A stretch of DNA of 64,000 nucleotides from CAVRQM01 sp963838805 (GTDB lineage: Bacteria; Pseudomonadota; Alphaproteobacteria; Acetobacterales; Acetobacteraceae): assembly GCA_963838805.1 (NCBI GenBank), contig CAWISK010000005.1, positions 1 through 64,000 of the forward strand, read 5' to 3'. The notes beneath the pieces were generated by a model. It was given only the letters and a program-made list of their open reading frames with translations, ran no database searches and was not told the origin of the DNA. The position numbers were made by a program, and so were the translations under genes. Position 1 is the stretch's first letter. Every line of letters begins with the position of its first letter. Shown piece by piece: positions 26,009-34,936 of the stretch.

Positions 26009-27865
26009 ATGACGACGACCCCACGTTCGACCGCGCAGCAGGGTGGCGGCCAGTCTCGGGCGCGCCCACAGGCAGGCGGGTTCGCCCGGCTGGGCGATTT
26101 CACCGCCAATCCGCGGGTGCTGCTGCTGGCGGCGATGAGCGTGGTGGTGGCGACGCTCAGCGTGGGCGCCGCCTGGGTGATGATCCAGCTGATCACGCTG
26201 GTCACCAACGTCGCCTATTTCGGCCGTTTCAAGTTCGGGCCCCTGCCGCAATTGACCGGACATCTGCCGGTCTGGACGGTCGGGGTTCCGGTGGTGGGCG
26301 CGCTGATCATCGGCCTGATGGCCCGCTACGGCTCGGACAAGATCCGTGGCCATGGCATCCCCGAGGCGCTGGAAGCGATCCTGATCGGGCAGAGCAAGCT
26401 GTCGCCCAAGGTCGCGGTGCTGAAGCCGCTCTCCTCGGCCATCTCGATCGGCACCGGCGGGCCGTTCGGCGCCGAGGGCCCGATCATCATGACCGGCGGC
26501 GCCATCGGTTCGCTGCTGGCGCAGCTGTTCCCGGTCACCGGGCCGGAGCGCAAGACCATGCTGGTGGCGGGTGCCGCGGCCGGCATGACGGCGGTGTTCG
26601 GCACGCCGGTCGCCTCGCTGCTTCTGGCACTGGAAATGCTCCTGTTCGAATGGAAGCCGCGCAGTTACATCCCGGTGGCCGTCGCCTGCATGGTGGCGGC
26701 GGCCGAGCGCGGGCTGCTGCTGGCCCCGGCGCCGCTGTTCCCGTTCATGGCGCATGTGCCGCCGACAATCCCGCATTTCCTCGCCTGGCTCGCCATCGGC
26801 ATCCTGGCGGGCTTGGGTTCGGGCCTGCTGACCACGCTGGTCTATGCCGCCGAGGATGCGTTCGAGCGGCTGCCGATCCATTGGATGTGGTGGCCGATGA
26901 TCGGCGGCCTGGTCGTGGGCATCGGCGGCCTGATCGAGCCGCAGGCGCTTGGCGTCGGCTACGAGAACATCCGGCAGCTTCTGGGCGGCCAGATCCTGCC
27001 CTGGGGCGTCGTGCTGCTGCTGGTCGTCAAGGCGGTGATCTGGTCGGTGGCGCTGGGGTCCGGCACCTCGGGCGGCGTGCTGGCGCCGCTGCTGATCATG
27101 GGCGGCGCCCTGGGGGCGGTCGCCGGGCTGGTGCTGCCGCACGCGCCGGTGGGGTTCTGGGCGCTGCTGGGCATGGCCGCGATGATGGGCGGCACGATGC
27201 GGGCACCGCTCACGGCGATGGTGTTCGCGGTCGAGCTGACGCACGACATGGGCACGCTGCTGCCGCTGCTGACAGCGTGCAGCGCCGGCTATGCGGTGAC
27301 CGTGCTGCTGCTGCGCCGCTCGATCCTGACCGAGAAGGTGGCCCGCCACGGCACGCATATCTCGCGCGAGTACCATGTGAACCCCTACACCCTGGCGCGG
27401 GTGGCCGACGTGATGGTGCGCACGGTCGAGACGCTGCCCTCGGACATGAAGGTGGCCGACGCGATCGCCTTCTTCCTGGCCCCGCGGCCGCGCCACAAGA
27501 GCTACCCCGTGCTGGATGCCGGGGGCGAAGTGCTGGGGCTGGTGAGCCGTGCCGACATCCTGCGCTGGAGCGGGCAGAAGGTGGACGGCGAACAGACCAT
27601 CCGCTCGATGCTGAGCGGGCGCGACCTGCTGGTGGGCTACAGCGACGAGATGGCCGAGCAGCTGATCGAGCGCATGGTCGCGGGAAATGCCGGGCGGGTG
27701 CCGATCCTCGATCCCAAGACCGGCAAGCTGGTGGGGCTGGTGGCGCGCAAGGATCTGCTGCGCGTGCATGCCAAGGCGGTCGAGGACGAGCAGCAGCGGG
27801 CGGTGCTGATGCACTGGCGCCGGGTGCGCACGCCCGCGGCCGTGCTGCCCGAAGCGGCGGACTGA
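26009..27865 (+). CDS. ClC-family chloride channel/antiporter with CBS domains
   Basis: The protein has about 618 residues. The transmembrane ClC domain (about 25-440) shows the three selectivity-filter signatures in variant form: GHGIPEALEA (GSGIP-like), GPFGAEGPIIMTGG with the gating Glu, and GSGTSGGVLAPLLIMGGALG. The C-terminal cytoplasmic part has two CBS domains (about 460-600, e.g. RPRHKSYPVLDAGGEVLGLV and GRVPILDPKTGKLVGLVARK), which usually bind adenine nucleotides. It starts at ATG 26009; the frame is open 33 codons upstream without homology. It is either a Cl- channel or an H+/Cl- exchanger; the gating Glu is compatible with exchange. Confidence 0.93.
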   Translation: MTTTPRSTAQQGGGQSRARPQAGGFARLGDFTANPRVLLLAAMSVVVATLSVGAAWVMIQLITLVTNVAYFGRFKFGPLPQLTGHLPVWTVGVPVVGALIIGLMARYGSDKIRGHGIPEALEAILIGQSKLSPKVAVLKPLSSAISIGTGGPFGAEGPIIMTGGAIGSLLAQLFPVTGPERKTMLVAGAAAGMTAVFGTPVASLLLALEMLLFEWKPRSYIPVAVACMVAAAERGLLLAPAPLFPFMAHVPPTIPHFLAWLAIGILAGLGSGLLTTLVYAAEDAFERLPIHWMWWPMIGGLVVGIGGLIEPQALGVGYENIRQLLGGQILPWGVVLLLVVKAVIWSVALGSGTSGGVLAPLLIMGGALGAVAGLVLPHAPVGFWALLGMAAMMGGTMRAPLTAMVFAVELTHDMGTLLPLLTACSAGYAVTVLLLRRSILTEKVARHGTHISREYHVNPYTLARVADVMVRTVETLPSDMKVADAIAFFLAPRPRHKSYPVLDAGGEVLGLVSRADILRWSGQKVDGEQTIRSMLSGRDLLVGYSDEMAEQLIERMVAGNAGRVPILDPKTGKLVGLVARKDLLRVHAKAVEDEQQRAVLMHWRRVRTPAAVLPEAAD

Positions 27866-27940
27866 TCCGCGCAGAACCCGCTTGCGCGCGGCTGGGGTGT
27901 TCGCTAGCCGTTCCGGGTTGTTCTGAGCGGGAGCTGGTCG

Positions 27941-28971
27941 ATGGGCTACAGGGTCGCGGTCGTGGGCGCCACCGGGGCGGTCGGACGCGAGATGCTGAAG
28001 ACGCTGCATGAGCGCGGCTTTCCCGCCTCGGAAGTCGCGGCGGTCGCGTCGGGCCGCTCCGCCGGGTCCGAGGTGTCGTTCGGCGAGAAGCAGGTGCTGC
28101 GTGTCAAGGCGCTGGATACTCGTTCGACTTTGCCGGCTGGGATATCGGCCTGTTCAGCCCCGGCGCGTCGGTCTCGGCGATCCACGCGCCGCGCGCGGCC
28201 GAGGCCGGCTGCATCGTCATCGATAACACCAGCCAGTTCCGCATGGAGCCGGACGTGCCGCTGGTGGTGCCGGAGGTGAACCCGCAGGCGCTGACCCGCA
28301 TCCGCCGCGGCATCGTCGCCAACCCGAACTGCTCGACGATCCAGATGGTGGTGGCGCTGAAGCCGCTGCACGACCGCTGGCGTGCGAAGCGGGTCGTGGT
28401 CTCGACCTATCAGAGCGTGTCGGGTGCCGGGAAGGAGGGCATGGACGAGCTGTTCGCCCAATCCAAGGGCAGTTTCGTCAACGACCCGCCGAGGATCGAG
28501 CAGTTCACCAAGCAGATCGCCTTCAACGTCATCCCGCATATCGACCGCTTCATGGAGGACGGCTCGACCAAGGAGGAGTGGAAGATGACGGTCGAGACGA
28601 AGAAGATCCTCGACCCCGACATCGCGGTGATCGCGACCTGCGTGCGCGTGCCGGTGTTCATCGGCCATGGCGAGGCGATCACGGTCGAGTTCGAGCAGCC
28701 GGTGTCGCTGTCCGAGGCGCGCGAATTGCTGCGCGACGCGCCGGGGGTGCAGTTGGTGGATGGCCGCGAGGACGGCGCCTATGTCACGCCGCTCGACGCG
28801 CAGGGCGAGGATGCGAGCTTCGTGAGCCGCCTGCGGCGCGATCCGACGGTGCCGAACGGCTTGGCGTTCTGGTGCGTCTCGGACAATCTGCGCAAGGGGG
28901 CGGCGCTGAACGCGGTGCAGATCGCGGAGCACTTGGTGTCGATGGGGGTGCTGGCGAAGCGGGCGGCGTAA
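27941..28971 (+). CDS. asd: Aspartate-semialdehyde dehydrogenase, frameshifted
   Basis: Asd reduces beta-aspartyl phosphate to the semialdehyde, a branch point to lysine/diaminopimelate, threonine and methionine. The NADP-binding start is GYRVAVVGATGAVGREMLKT. The frame breaks near 28118 (one base missing), after which FDFAGWDIGLFSPGASVSAI and IDNTSQFRMEPDVPLVVPEV are recovered. The catalytic Cys lies in ANPNCSTIQMVVALKPLH and the active-site His region in VFIGHGEAITVEFEQP. The repaired length is about 343 residues. Because asd is normally essential, the break is almost certainly a sequence error. Confidence 0.92.
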
Positions 28972-29055
28972 CCCGGCGCGCCCGGTCTGGCGACGCGGAC
29001 GTGCCGCACTCGATCGGCAGCCGTGCCTGAGCGATCTGCCGATGTGCATTCCCTA

Positions 29056-29083
29056 TTGACGGAGCGGTCACGAAACGTTTAGG
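29056..29083 (+). promoter_or_regulatory. Candidate promoter for the SGNH-hydrolase gene
   Basis: TTGACG (29056-29061) matches a -35 box. TTTAGG (29078-29083), sixteen bases downstream, is a weak -10. They lie in an AT-rich stretch that contrasts with the surrounding GC-rich DNA, about 40 bases upstream of the GTG start at 29122. CATATG at 29087-29092 is an alternative -10 element. Confidence 0.35.
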
Positions 29084-29121
29084 AAACATATGACGAAGTC
29101 GTGATCAAGTGAGGCTTAGCC

Positions 29122-30370
29122 GTGTCGGAAATCGTTGCGTCGGACAAGCCGCATATCGCGATCTTCGGCAACTCCAACTCCGTCCTTCGGTCCTCCTATG
29201 CGCGAAAATTGCGGCGTTCACGCAGTTCGAGGTACGCAACTACTCGGTTGGTGCCTGTCCTAACGTCTCGCTGCTGTTCTCGCTGACCCAGGCCGCCGAC
29301 CAGCGAATCGACTACATCATCGTCGAGCCCGCCGTGACCGACGCGGAATGGCTCCGTCTCGGGCTTTATGACCGGGCAACGCTCGATCGGAATTTTCGGG
29401 AGTTCGTCAAGCAGGCGCGCGCGCTCTGGCAGGCCCGCATCATCCTGCTGGTCTTGCCGACGAAGCAGGAGCTGAAGGACCCGACATTCAGCCCACGCGC
29501 CTATTACCGGAACATTGCCGAGGAGCTGGACCTCAGCTTCATTGATTTCTATTCGGTCTATGAACAGTTTTTCGCGGCCGACCGCAACGTCGAATGGATG
29601 TTCTTCGAGGACGATCTGCACCTGTCGCCAAGCCTGTTCAGCATGCTGGCCGACATTCTCTGGAGCCTGATCCTGGGCCACGAGGCCAGCCGGCGCGGCC
29701 GGCCGAGACCCGCCTCCGGCGGGAAGCGACCACCTGCGCCCTCGTCCATCCGCAGTCGCGGCGCACACACGGCCGGACGCGAAATCGTGCGTTCCACGTC
29801 GCTCATCTCGCAGACATTCTTGCGGATGGAAGCGAACGATACCGTCGTCTTCGAAGCGGAGCGGGAGAGCCTGCTCACGTCCCTGGTCGTCAATCGCTCA
29901 AGTCGGCCTCGGCAGTCGCCGAGATCACCTCGGATAGTGGTGCCGTGCTGCACAAGGACTTGCGGTTGCGCCCGGACGCGCGCGGCGAGTTCACGCTGCA
30001 CATCGTTCCGCTGCTGAAGGAGCTGAGCGGGCGGTCGTTCCGCATGCGGTTGATGTTGCCGATGGAGATGGCCGGCGTCAGTCTCGGGCCGACCAATTTT
30101 GCCGATCCCGGGCCTCCTCGAAGTATCCTCGAACTATGCGGGGCGGTGATGATCGACGCGGGGGCGGCCCAGTCAGGTCAATCAGGTTCGGCGCCCGCGC
30201 GGACCGGCGCGAGCAGCATCCTGCGGCTCAATTTCGTCGGCGTTCCGTCCGCCGCGATCGAGGCCAGAATTCGCGCGAGGCTGGAACCGCTCAAAATGGT
30301 GATGCAGGACTTCCTGGAATTCCACGTGGTCTTCTCGAAGGCGCGGTTCCGGAGAACTGTCGATGGCTGA
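29122..30370 (+). CDS. SGNH-hydrolase-like protein, two frame breaks
   Basis: A GTG start at 29122 has GTGAGG upstream. The opening HIAIFGNSNSVLRSSY carries a GDS-like nucleophile motif (GNSNS) typical of SGNH/GDSL hydrolases. After a one-base loss near 29200 the frame continues KIAAFTQFEVRNYSVGACPN, ARIILLVLPTKQELKDPTF, and FFEDDLHLSPSLFSMLADIL, where DDLHLS supplies the Asp-x-x-His pair. A second break near 29895 leads to a C-terminal domain (ITSDSGAVLHKDLRLRPDAR, HIVPLLKELSGRSFRMRLML) ending at 30370. The total is about 416 residues. The substrate is unknown; polysaccharide deacylation or acyl transfer is possible. Composition is less GC-rich than its neighbours. It may be a decaying gene or carry sequence errors. 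Confidence 0.65.
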
Positions 30371-30561
30371 CGGGCCGGATCACCCAAACGGAAATGCTGC
30401 ACGCGGCCGACATCTGACCTTAATCGGGGACGCGATGTTCATCCGCAAGGAACAACGAGACCGCCAAGCAGCTGCTGAGCAAGGCACGCGAGCTGCGGCC
30501 CGGCGACTCGCGCGCGCAGGACCTGCTTCACCGGATTGCCCAGGAGGTGAACAGCCGCTAG
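30363..30561 (+). CDS. Small helical hypothetical protein, frameshifted
   Basis: The ATG at 30363 overlaps the stop of the preceding gene. It encodes HLTLIGDAMFIRK in one frame. After an apparent extra base near 30447 the next frame reads NETAKQLLSKARELRPGDSR then AQDLLHRIAQEVNSR, with a TAG at 30559-30561. The second part is a convincing amphipathic TPR-like helix pair, so the coding potential is probably real even though the ORF is broken. Repaired length is about 65 residues. It could alternatively be the remnant of a larger TPR protein. No function is assigned. Confidence 0.45.
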
Positions 30562-30691
30562 GCGCCTCGGGTCCGGCTCTGAAGCGGCTGAGTGCGCCGC
30601 GGGCAAAGCCGATGAACCCCTCCGGCGGCCGAGGACTTTGCCCGCCGAAGCAACTGCTCCTATTCTCTGCTGCAACGCGGAATCGAGGGCC

Positions 30692-31123
30692 ATGCAGGAC
30701 ACGCGCGACGCGCAGATGATCGGGCGCAGCACCGACGGGCGGCTGGTGCGCCGGCCGCTTTCGCCGCATCTGCAGGTCTATCGCCCGCAGATCTCCTCGA
30801 CCCTGTCGATCCTCAATCGCGCCACCGGGATCGCACTGTCCGCCGGCACGATCCTGCTGGCCTGGTGGCTGGTGGCGGCGGCGACCTCGGACGCCGCTTA
30901 CGCCACCGTCTCGGCGGCGATGCGCTCCTGGATCGGGCTGCTGGTCCTGTTCGGCTGGACCGCCTCGCTGTGGTACCATTTCTGCAACGGCATCCGCCAT
31001 CTGGCCTGGGATGCGGGCTGGGGATACGACCTGCCCACCATGCATCGCACCGGATGGCTCGCGGTGGCGGCAGCCGCCCTGCTGACCGTGCTGACCTGGA
31101 CCCTGGTGGCGGTGGCGTTCTGA
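30692..31123 (+). CDS. sdhC: Succinate dehydrogenase cytochrome b556 subunit
   Basis: SdhC is a membrane anchor of complex II that binds haem b and ubiquinone together with SdhD. The protein has 143 residues. It has the family signature RPLSPHLQVYRPQISSTLSI near the N-terminus, three hydrophobic helices, and the haem-ligand His region in WYHFCNGIRHLAWDAGWG. The ATG at 30692 is chosen; ATG 30716 is possible. It is the first gene of sdhCDAB. Its stop overlaps the sdhD start by one base. Confidence 0.94.
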   Translation: MQDTRDAQMIGRSTDGRLVRRPLSPHLQVYRPQISSTLSILNRATGIALSAGTILLAWWLVAAATSDAAYATVSAAMRSWIGLLVLFGWTASLWYHFCNGIRHLAWDAGWGYDLPTMHRTGWLAVAAAALLTVLTWTLVAVAF

Positions 31124-31548
31124 TGGCACGGACAACGCAGCCCGGCCATGCCAAGGTCGGCCCGAGAATCGACGTGCTGCGCTCGGAGCTCGGCCGGGCG
31201 CGCGGGCTGGGGGCGGCCAGGACCGGCACCGCGCATTGGTGGGTCCAGCGGGTGACGTCGCTGGCGCTGCTGCCGCTTTCGGTCTGGTTCGTCTGGTTCG
31301 CGCTGCATCTGTCCGGCGCGTCACGGGCGCAGATGGCGCACAGCGTCGCCCACCCGATCACGGCGACCCTGCTGCTGGCGACCGTGCTGCTGACCTTTCA
31401 CCACATGCAACTCGGCCTGCAGGTGGTGATCGAAGATTATTCGCGGGCCAGCGCGCGGGCCGTGATGATCCTGGCCATGAAGGCGGCAACGGTGCTGCTG
31501 GCGCTCGCCTGCGTGGTCTCGGTGCTGAAGCTGGCTTTCACGGGCTGA
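31123..31548 (+). CDS. sdhD: Succinate dehydrogenase hydrophobic anchor subunit
   Basis: SdhD is the second membrane subunit of complex II. It has 141 residues with a family-typical GTAHWWVQRVTSLALLPLSV segment, three transmembrane helices, and a conserved haem-ligand His in LTFHHMQLGLQVVIEDY, followed by the cytoplasmic end of the last helix. It starts one base into the sdhC stop and lies five bases from sdhA. It is intact. Confidence 0.93.
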   Translation: MARTTQPGHAKVGPRIDVLRSELGRARGLGAARTGTAHWWVQRVTSLALLPLSVWFVWFALHLSGASRAQMAHSVAHPITATLLLATVLLTFHHMQLGLQVVIEDYSRASARAVMILAMKAATVLLALACVVSVLKLAFTG

Positions 31549-31553
31549 CGATC

Positions 31554-33365
31554 ATGAACGCGATCACGCTGCCATCCGCCCGTGCCTACAGGATCATCGA
31601 CCACACGTATGACGTGGTCGTGGTGGGCGCCGGCGGGGCCGGGCTGCGCGCCACGCTGGGCATGGGGGCGGCGGGCCTCAAGACCGCTTGCGTGACCAAG
31701 GTGTTTCCCACGCGCAGCCATACCGTCGCGGCCCAGGGCGGCATCGGTGCCGCACTCGGCAACATGGGGCCGGATGACTGGCGCTGGCACATGTACGACA
31801 CGGTGAAAGGATCGGACTGGCTCGGCGACCAGGACGCCATCGAATACATGTGCCGCGAGGCGATCCCCGCGATCTACGAGCTGGAGCATTTCGGCGTGCC
31901 GTTCAGCCGCACCGAGGACGGGCGCATCTACCAGCGCCCGTTCGGCGGCCACATGACGGAATACGGCCGCGCCCCGGCGATGCGCGCCTGCGCCGCCGCC
32001 GACCGCACCGGCCACGCCATCCTGCACACGCTCTACCAGCAATCGCTGAAGCACGATGTCGAGTTCTTCGTCGAATATTTCGCGCTCGACCTCATCATGG
32101 ATGACGAGGGGGCCTGCCGCGGCGTGATCGCGTGGTGCCTGGAGGACGGCTCGATGCACCGCTTCCGCGCGCAGCGCGTGGTGCTGGCGACCGGCGGCTA
32201 TGGCCGCGCCTATCTCTCCTGCACCTCGGCACACACCTGCACCGGCGACGGCGGCGGCATGGTGCTGCGCGCAGGGCTGCCGACGCAGGACATGGAGTTC
32301 GTGCAGTTCCACCCGACCGGCATCTTCCCCGCCGGCTGCCTGATCACCGAGGGCGCGCGCGGCGAGGGCGGGTACCTGACCAACAGCGAAGGCGAGCGGT
32401 TCATGGAACGCTACGCGCCCACCGCCAAGGATCTGGCGAGCCGCGACGTGGTGAGCCGCTCCATGACGATCGAGATCAACGAGGGGCGCGGCGTGGGTCC
32501 GCACAAGGACCACATCCTGCTGCACCTGGAGCATCTGGGTGCCGACATCCTGCACGAGCGCCTGCCCGGCATCGGCGAGACGGCAAAGGTGTTCGCCGGC
32601 GTCGATGTGACGAAGCAGCCGATCCCGGTGCTGCCGACCGTCCACTACAACATGGGCGGCATCCCCACCAATCTGCATACCGAGGTGCTGCGCCCGACCG
32701 AGAGCGATCCCGACGCGGTGGTGCCTGGGCTGATGGCGGTGGGCGAGGCAGCCTGCGTGTCGGTGCACGGCGCCAACCGCCTCGGCACCAACTCCTTGCT
32801 CGATCTGGTGGTGTTCGGCCGCGCGGCGGCACAGCGCGCGGCCGCCACGATTCGTTCCGGGGACGATCAGCCACCGCTGCCGCCGCGCGCGGGCGAGGCG
32901 GCGCTCGACCGCTTCGACCGCATGCGCCATGCCGCGGGCGGCACCAGGGTCGCGACACTGCGCCAGGATTTGCAGCGCACCATGCAGGCGCACGCGGCGG
33001 TGTTCCGCAACAGCGAGAGCCTGCGCGAGGGAGTTGCGAAAATGAGCCGGCTCTGGGACGGGCTTGCGGATGTGTCCGTCTCCGACCGCAGCCTGATCTG
33101 GAACAGCGATTTGATGGAAGCGCTGGAGCTGACGAATCTGCTGAGCAACGCGATGGCGACCATGGTGAGCGCCGAGGCGCGCCACGAGAGTCGCGGCGCG
33201 CAGGCGCATGACGACTATCCGGAACGCGACGACGCGAACTGGATGCGCCACACCCTGTCATGCTGCGACGAGAACGGCGACGTGGCCCTGGCCTATCGTC
33301 CGGTGGCGATGCGCACGCTGACCAACGAGGTGAGTGTCATTCCACCGAAGAAGCGGGTGTATTGA
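31554..33365 (+). CDS. sdhA: Succinate dehydrogenase flavoprotein subunit
   Basis: SdhA oxidises succinate to fumarate at a covalently bound FAD on the cytoplasmic face of complex II. It has 603 residues. The FAD-binding VVVVGAGGAGLRATLGMGAA leads, and the flavinylated His lies in FPTRSHTVAAQGGIGAALGN. The substrate region includes QFHPTGIFPAGCLITEGARG, the catalytic Arg region and HYNMGGIPTN. The C-terminus is typical. It is intact and second to last in the operon, three bases from sdhB. Confidence 0.98.
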   Translation: MNAITLPSARAYRIIDHTYDVVVVGAGGAGLRATLGMGAAGLKTACVTKVFPTRSHTVAAQGGIGAALGNMGPDDWRWHMYDTVKGSDWLGDQDAIEYMCREAIPAIYELEHFGVPFSRTEDGRIYQRPFGGHMTEYGRAPAMRACAAADRTGHAILHTLYQQSLKHDVEFFVEYFALDLIMDDEGACRGVIAWCLEDGSMHRFRAQRVVLATGGYGRAYLSCTSAHTCTGDGGGMVLRAGLPTQDMEFVQFHPTGIFPAGCLITEGARGEGGYLTNSEGERFMERYAPTAKDLASRDVVSRSMTIEINEGRGVGPHKDHILLHLEHLGADILHERLPGIGETAKVFAGVDVTKQPIPVLPTVHYNMGGIPTNLHTEVLRPTESDPDAVVPGLMAVGEAACVSVHGANRLGTNSLLDLVVFGRAAAQRAAATIRSGDDQPPLPPRAGEAALDRFDRMRHAAGGTRVATLRQDLQRTMQAHAAVFRNSESLREGVAKMSRLWDGLADVSVSDRSLIWNSDLMEALELTNLLSNAMATMVSAEARHESRGAQAHDDYPERDDANWMRHTLSCCDENGDVALAYRPVAMRTLTNEVSVIPPKKRVY

Positions 33366-33368
33366 GAC

Positions 33369-34151
33369 ATGGCCGAGTTCACCCTTCCCGCCAACAGCAA
33401 GATCCGGCCTGGCAAGACGCATCCCGCTCCCGCCGGCGCCAGGCGTGTCAAATCCTTCCAGGTCTATCGCTGGAATCCGGACGACGGGGAAAATCCGCGC
33501 ACCGACACGTATCAGATCGACCTCGACCGCTGCGGGCCGATGGTGCTGGACGCGCTCAACGCCATCAAGAACGAGATCGACCCGACGCTCACCTATCGCC
33601 GCTCTTGCCGCGAGGGCATCTGCGGCAGTTGCGCCATGAACATCGACGGCACCAACACGCTGGCCTGCCTCAAGCCGATCGACGACATCCGTGGCACGGT
33701 GCGCATCTATCCGCTACCGCATATGGCGGTCATCAAGGACCTCGTGCCCGATCTGTCGATGGCCTATGCGCAACTGACCAGCATCGAACCCTGGCTCCAG
33801 GCAGACACGCCGGCTCCGCCCGACGCGGAGCGGCTGCAAAGCCCCGCCGAGCGCAAGCAGCTCGACGGATTGTGGGAGTGCATCCTGTGCTTCTGCTGCA
33901 CCACCTCCTGTCCCAGCTATTGGTGGAACGGCGACCGCTATCTGGGTCCGGCGATCCTGCTGCAAGCCTATCGCTGGATCGCCGACAGCCGCGACGAACG
34001 CACCGGCAAGCGGCTGGACGCACTGCAGGATCCGTTCAAGCTGTATCGCTGCCACACCATCATGAACTGCACCCAGACCTGCCCCAAGGGACTGAACCCG
34101 GCGCAGGCGATCGGCCGCATCAAGACGCTGATGGTCGAAAGACAGGGTTAG
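33369..34151 (+). CDS. sdhB: Succinate dehydrogenase iron-sulfur subunit
   Basis: SdhB passes electrons from SdhA to the quinone site through three clusters. It has 260 residues. The [2Fe-2S] ligands are in SCREGICGSCAMNIDGTNTL. The [4Fe-4S] ligands are in CILCFCCTTSCPSYWW, and the [3Fe-4S] ligands in CHTIMNCTQTCPKGLNP. It is the last gene of sdhCDAB and is followed by a palindromic repeat that may end transcription. It is intact. Confidence 0.98.
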   Translation: MAEFTLPANSKIRPGKTHPAPAGARRVKSFQVYRWNPDDGENPRTDTYQIDLDRCGPMVLDALNAIKNEIDPTLTYRRSCREGICGSCAMNIDGTNTLACLKPIDDIRGTVRIYPLPHMAVIKDLVPDLSMAYAQLTSIEPWLQADTPAPPDAERLQSPAERKQLDGLWECILCFCCTTSCPSYWWNGDRYLGPAILLQAYRWIADSRDERTGKRLDALQDPFKLYRCHTIMNCTQTCPKGLNPAQAIGRIKTLMVERQG

Positions 34152-34186
34152 AGGCAATTCATGCACGGCAGACGCGCCAGCGAAGA

Positions 34187-34261
34187 CCCCTCACCCAACC
34201 CTCTCCCAAAGGGAGAGGGCTTGTTGCTCCCTCTCCCTCCGGGAGAGGGCCGGGGTGAGGG
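34187..34261. repeat. 75-bp palindromic intergenic repeat, copy 2
   Basis: This is the second copy of the element at 4806-4880 (68 of 75 identical), with the same outer arms CCCTCACCC/GGGTGAGGG and the same two inner hairpins. Most differences are in the two loops. It sits 35 bases after sdhB and 18 before the next start, where it may act as a terminator of the sdh operon. Confidence 0.85.
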
Positions 34262-34279
34262 CGCGGCACGGCCTTAGAC

Positions 34280-34936
34280 GTGTATTCCGGCAACCTCGCC
34301 ACCTCGCGCGCGGCCGCCTGGGGTGACAGCCTGCTGCGCGACCACGCGTTCTTCCGCCTCGGCTGGAGCAACCTCGCCGAAGTCATCCCGGGCAGGCTCT
34401 ACCGCGCCAATCACCCGACCCCGGGCAGGCTCGCGCGCTATGTGCGCCGCCTCGGGCTGCGTACCGTGATCAACCTGCGCGGCCCAAAACCGTCCGGCTC
34501 GCTCACCCTCACCCGGCACGTGGCGCAGCGGATGGGGGTCGTGCATATCGACATGGCGTTCGAGAGCCGGGGCGCGCCGCATCGCGACCGCATCCTGCGC
34601 TTCGCCGACATCTATGCCACGATGCGGACGCCGGCCCTCCTGCACTGCAAATCGGGCGCCGATCGCGCGGGCCTCGCTTCTGGGCTGGCCATCCTGTTCG
34701 AGGGCGGCACGGCAGTGCAGGCGTTGCGGCAACTCTCCTGGCGCTACGGCCATTTCAGCCGCAGCCGGACCGGGATCCTCGATGCCTTCTTCGTGCGCTA
34801 CGCGGCGGTTGCCGAGGGACGGGTGCCGTTCCTGCGCTGGGTCGAGCAGGAGTACGACGAGCAGGCACTGCGCGATAGTTTCAGGGCGGGCGGCCTGTCG
34901 AGCTTCGTCAACGACCGGCTGCTGGCGCGCGAGTAG
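34280..34936 (+). CDS. Tyrosine/dual-specificity phosphatase-like protein
   Basis: The protein has 218 residues with a GTG start at 34280. The cysteine phosphatase loop is LLHCKSGADRAGLASGLAIL (HCxxGxxR), with the nucleophilic Cys near residue 117. The upstream YRANHPTPGRLARYVRRLGL and TVINLRG are typical of DSP/PTP-fold phosphatases of the DUF442-like or bacterial tyrosine-phosphatase type. There is no signal peptide, so it is probably cytoplasmic. Its physiological substrate is unknown. The 3' end overlaps the convergent methyltransferase by 29 bases. Confidence 0.85.
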   Translation: MYSGNLATSRAAAWGDSLLRDHAFFRLGWSNLAEVIPGRLYRANHPTPGRLARYVRRLGLRTVINLRGPKPSGSLTLTRHVAQRMGVVHIDMAFESRGAPHRDRILRFADIYATMRTPALLHCKSGADRAGLASGLAILFEGGTAVQALRQLSWRYGHFSRSRTGILDAFFVRYAAVAEGRVPFLRWVEQEYDEQALRDSFRAGGLSSFVNDRLLARE

